NCBI GenBank assembly: GCA_029891385.1
Contig: CM057233.1
Coordinates: 11,225,460 to 11,289,459, forward strand
DNA from: Erythroxylum novogranatense
Taxonomy: Eukaryota; Streptophyta; Magnoliopsida; Malpighiales; Erythroxylaceae
Reading direction: 5' to 3'
Length of the DNA stretch: 64,000 bases
A program made the position numbers and the translations under genes. Each line of letters starts with the position of its first letter. Position 1 is the first letter of the stretch. Of the stretch, positions 60,560-64,000 are shown one piece after another. Below the pieces are notes generated by a model. That model was not told the origin of the DNA. It worked only from the letters and a program-made list of their open reading frames with translations, and did no database searches.

Positions 60560-60665
60560 CTGCTACAAAAAATACACACAATTCGCGACGTTTAAAAAAT
60601 GTCACAAAATATTCAAAAATGTCACAGAATACAATTTGCAACGTTTTAAAAAACATCACAAAATG
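60560..60665 (+). repeat. Subterminal-repeat-like tract (GTCACAAAAT / GCGACGTTT)
   Basis: CTACAAAAAATACACAC followed by GCGACGTTTAAAAAATGTCAC and diverged repeats (AATGTCACAG, GCAACGTTTT, AACATCACAAAATG). It looks like one end of a CACTA-like non-autonomous element. No matching other end was found. Confidence 0.35.
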
Positions 60666-61261
60666 CATAGTTGATTAAAATAGATACATTAATCCTCAAG
60701 AAAAAGATTAATTAGCCCATCATAGCAAAATCACATTTCATCATTCTCAGATACTTAAATCCCATATTCAAGAATAACAAAGAAGTATCAAAGCAACAAA
60801 ATAGTGAATACAAAAATGGACTATCAATCTTTAGCAAGACAAGTTTAAAAGATAAAGATAAAAGCGTTTAATAACAATAATACAGATGAAACAAGAAATG
60901 ACAAACAAAATAAGCCCTCGAATGAGAAAGTCGAGGATCTCCTGCCCAACTTAGAACTCTAGTGTTAGCTCTCAACTTTTTCCTCTACTCTACTCCTCAC
61001 CCAACTGCTCCCTATTATGTTCTTCTTTTTTCCTGCCTTTTCTCTATTGTTTTTGTCTCCATCTCTCTGTCACACCTCTCCCTCTGTTCTTTTTGTTCTA
61101 GCCGAATCTGTCTCCAGTGTGAGTGAAGAGTGAATAATGAGTGATGTCGCTGCCATCCTCCTATCCTTTCTATTTGTAGCCTCGTTTAGGTTTAGGTTTT
61201 CATGCCCCTTCAACCTACAACTACCACGTAATAAAAAAGATAGATTAAAGGAGTGCATGAG

Positions 61262-61412
61262 AATTTGTATGGCGTGACTATGTTTGTCACCCCGTCAGGG
61301 CTGGTTACCCCTGTGTATAAGCTTGCACGATGGTGACTAAAGACACATTTGTCACCACCTTATACATGGTGTTGACATTTTAGTCACCACCGTGCAGGTG
61401 GTGACATTCTTA
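61262..61412. repeat. Palindromic GTCACCACC repeat cluster
   Basis: Several TGTCACC / GGTGAC motifs in both orientations, including a perfect 9-bp hairpin GTCACCACC-GTGCA-GGTGGTGAC at 61383-61405. Possibly the end of a MITE-like element. Nature uncertain. Confidence 0.5.
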
Positions 61413-62129
61413 TTATTATATTCTTCTCTCTTTTTTTCTTTCGTGCAAAGTGACATGAACTTTACTTTAAAAAAAATACAAAATAATCCAATCAACATGC
61501 ATGCAATATTCACACCATTTTCATTCAATTTATCTCTCATTTGAACCAAATCACAAGAATTTGTAACTAAAATCAAGATATGAAGAAAATTAAAAACAAT
61601 AGAAACTAGACATAACATCTATCTATTTACACATTGATATAAAATAATTTCTCTCTCGTAATCTTTACGTGTCATGACACTATTTCATTCATATAAGAAA
61701 TGAAGGCACTAGTTGACAAGATAATATGTCAAGAATGAGATATTATATTTAATTATTAATAAACTAACATAACATCTCTATAAAAATAAAATCTTAGTAT
61801 CTACCTTAACTTGTATGATCATACAAACAAACATCTTTATTCCTTTATAAAATATAAAATATGACTTAAACTATTTTGTTATGTGTGTGCCTTTGTAGTT
61901 ATATCAAATCAATTTTAATTATAAATTTTCAAGCTATGATTCATAAATGACAAATGCATGATATAAACTCAATTGTTTTTTTTCCTAACATGATACTAAT
62001 AAGCTTTAGATTAACTACTTTCTTAGACATGCTCCACTAATTTAGGTATCTTTTTTAAATCATAGATAATAAGTTAAAGTAACAAGATCAGCCATATACT
62101 TCATAATATGACATTAAAATATCTAATGA

Positions 62130-63010
62130 TCTAATCAAAACCTTACCCCTCTTGAATTGGTTGAGTTCTTATATATTACTAGTATATAATCTCATCTCCT
62201 AATGCTTCTTTCATATTCCTAAGTTATATATATGAAATGAATGAATTGTTAGACATGTTTCTTAAATTATAGCTAGTTGTTACCCCACTTGATACATCAC
62301 CTAGAACTTCATCTCCTTGATCTATGCCTTTGGTATACTTTTATCTTCTTCTCTCTAGTTAGTTAAACTTTTTAGTTTTTTATTGTTTTTTATCAAAGTT
62401 ATGATGTTCCTCTTTATGTGCTCCCTCTTCCTTTAATTCTTCTTTCTTTTATAAGATACCTCCATCATCATCATTTATACCTTATTTTAGAGGGTGCATT
62501 AGCCACATAAAATACAATATTTATAGAGTATTTTATCATTTTTTACACTAGTTAAGGAAAAAATTAGAAATATCTTTTCAATTTATTTTGTATAAAATTT
62601 TCCAAACTCTTACTAGTATTGATAATTTAACATTTGTAACCAAATGCTTTAAAATAGTTGATCTTAAGTGTTCTATTAAATAAAAGTTCATAGGTGGTCT
62701 TTTCTAAAGAAGGTCTAACATATACGATTTACAATATAGCTAGTCATTGACTCAGCCTTTATATAACAATACTTAGGCAATTGATATTCATTGATTATAT
62801 AGTCTTATCTATTTCTTAAAGTATGTTATTCTTTCTCTTATCCAACCCATTTTTTGTGTTATATACTTAGGAAATTTTGAGATATTACCTTATCTTTACA
62901 AAATAATTCAACTCTCTCATATTCAAAATCCCTATTGTGATTACTTAAAATAGATTTAATGACTAAAATTTATCTATTATAGATTAATCAAATTATGAAA
63001 TCAAAAGTCC
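62130..63010 (-). pseudogene. Ty1/copia integrase and linker relic
   Basis: On the minus strand, from high to low coordinates: IKSILSNHNRDFEYERVELF (about 62960), CKDKVISQNF, then IINEYQLPKYCYIKAESMTS followed by YIVNRM (about 62800-62720), equivalent to the INEYQLPKYFWAEAVNTA region of copia integrase. After decayed sequence come GVTTSYNLRNMSNNSFISYI (about 62280), NMKEALGDE and ELNQFKRGKV (about 62145), equivalent to the linker before RT. Many stops and frameshifts. The next expected copia segment is found 3.1 kb away at about 59010, in the same orientation. Confidence 0.8.
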
Positions 63011-64000
63011 TACTAGAAGAAGTAATCATCTAACATGATAAACGAATGGCTAATGGTACTAGAGTGAACAGAGACATGGCATTTAGTTTTCACATATTTT
63101 CCATTTACTTCTCATATGGAATTTCATTTTTGGTTGTGCATTTTGCTCCTTGTTGCTCCTATCTACATTTAGTTCTCACTTGTTTTCCCTTTTGGCATCC
63201 ATCCTATATTTTCTTCTTTGTATTTTCATATCATTTAAAACATATGTTTGACCAAATCCTCAATGTCATTTTATACATGTTAATCGTTTTTATTAGCTTA
63301 TGTATCATGGTCTATATGATATTGCTTCCAATTTTTCTATAAAACCATTTTGAAGAAAATTTGTACAAAGACACACTCAATGTTTTGGGAAAAGGATGCA
63401 ACAATTGGGTCAAAATTTTAGAAGCTAGATATAGAAAAAGGAACTCTTTTATCAAGTGAAATGGCTTTACAGATGATGGTTGAAGGAGAATTTCCATCAG
63501 TGTTTATCATTTTTGTTCATCATTGAACTCTTTACTCTTCAATTTGTCTATGTTATAAAAGATGAAACTTGAGATGTTTATGGATTAAAGGGTGTGATGT
63601 TATGGTGGGCCATTGTTAACATTTTTTGATACATGTGGTATCAATAGGAGATGATTAATATATTTTTTTTGGGAAAAAAGTTACTTCTAGGTCAAATTTT
63701 TAGGTTTCAGGTTGGGTAATGGATTATTGACAATCTTATGAAGTGATTCCTCATTTGCTTATATGACATGTCATAAAATGCCAGATCAACAAAAGTTTTT
63801 GAAAAACTTAACAAAAAGACTTATTATGGAACTTTCACAAAATACAAGTATTAAGCAAATGAAGTTTTGGTATAATTCATAAAACTAAATGAGTGTCTTT
63901 TACCCTTCAAATTATTTTATATAATTATTCCATAAGGAAAAACTTTAGTCTCATTTTGAATAGATTTCATATTTGTACTTAAAGATAATAATAAATTTAT
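63011..64000. other. AT-rich flank, no gene recognised
   Basis: This may be further copia sequence upstream of the integrase. The 98-aa hydrophobic plus-strand ORF (63046-63342) has no start context or homology that I recognise and is probably a chance frame in T-rich DNA. Confidence 0.45.

Larger units (their letters stand above)
60101..62129. other. Downstream part of the segment splitting the copia relic
   Basis: No further gene was recognised. Two repeat-like spots (60560-60665 and 61262-61412) may be ends of small non-autonomous DNA elements. From 61420 to 62100 the sequence is AT-rich and featureless. The right edge is where the copia match resumes near 62130. Confidence 0.45.

Noticed and set aside
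63046..63342. 98-aa hydrophobic plus-strand ORF
   Set aside because: T-rich chance frame next to a decayed copia element, with no recognisable family and no promoter or poly(A) context.

Overview
The window is nuclear DNA of a flowering plant, most likely a dicot. It is AT-rich, dominated by nested plant transposable elements, and its host-gene relics have plant-type exon structure. There is one apparently intact host gene, a small arabinogalactan-peptide gene at 59704-59910. Almost everything else is transposon sequence or gene fragments carried by transposons.

Layout: (a) 2-3452 is the 3' end of a Ty3/gypsy chromovirus (Tekay/Del type), with integrase C-terminus and chromodomain followed by a 2.7 kb 3' LTR. 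(b) 3453-3887 is a short flank with a weak copia-like LTR start. (c) 3888-57754 is one CACTA (En/Spm) DNA transposon, bounded by matching TIRs and a 3-bp AAG target duplication. It is about 18.2 kb once later insertions are removed. It holds a broken TNP2 transposase (plus strand), a broken TNPA/Transposase_24-like gene (minus strand), and fragments of at least three host genes (mTERF-like, PABN-like, and a DSPP-like protein). (d) Inside the CACTA, 4782-40423 is one tandem retrotransposon array LTR-I-LTR-I-LTR-I-LTR ('family A'; LTRs about 3.9 kb, non-coding internal regions about 3.7 kb). The only target duplication, TTGGT, lies at the two outer ends. (e) Inside the second internal region, 18449-27212 is an 8.76 kb block without target duplication. 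It is made of a second LTR element ('family B', 5' LTR truncated) and a decayed Athila-like integrase fragment. (f) 57755-64000 is a decayed Ty1/copia element on the minus strand, split into RT/RNase H (57790-59010) and integrase/linker (62130-63010). The two parts flank a ~3.1 kb segment that carries the arabinogalactan-peptide gene.

The most unusual signal is in the LTRs. All three gypsy families (E1, A and B) share an arrangement that looks like two leader introns: a donor, a ~60-70 nt middle exon ending at GTGAGTAACC, and a pyrimidine tract plus CAG/AAG acceptor. About 20 nt upstream of the acceptor is a 51-nt block that can fold as a three-way junction. This block is recognisable in all seven LTR copies that contain the position, although most of the LTR sequence differs between families. 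Families A and B have no recognisable gag/pol, so they resemble LARD-type non-autonomous elements that need enzymes supplied in trans.

Order of events implied by nesting: copia insertion, then CACTA insertion next to or into it, then family A insertion into the CACTA with LTR-LTR recombination producing the tandem array, then insertion or rearrangement of the B/Athila block inside the array. All domain identifications come from reading translations by eye. No database search or alignment was run.
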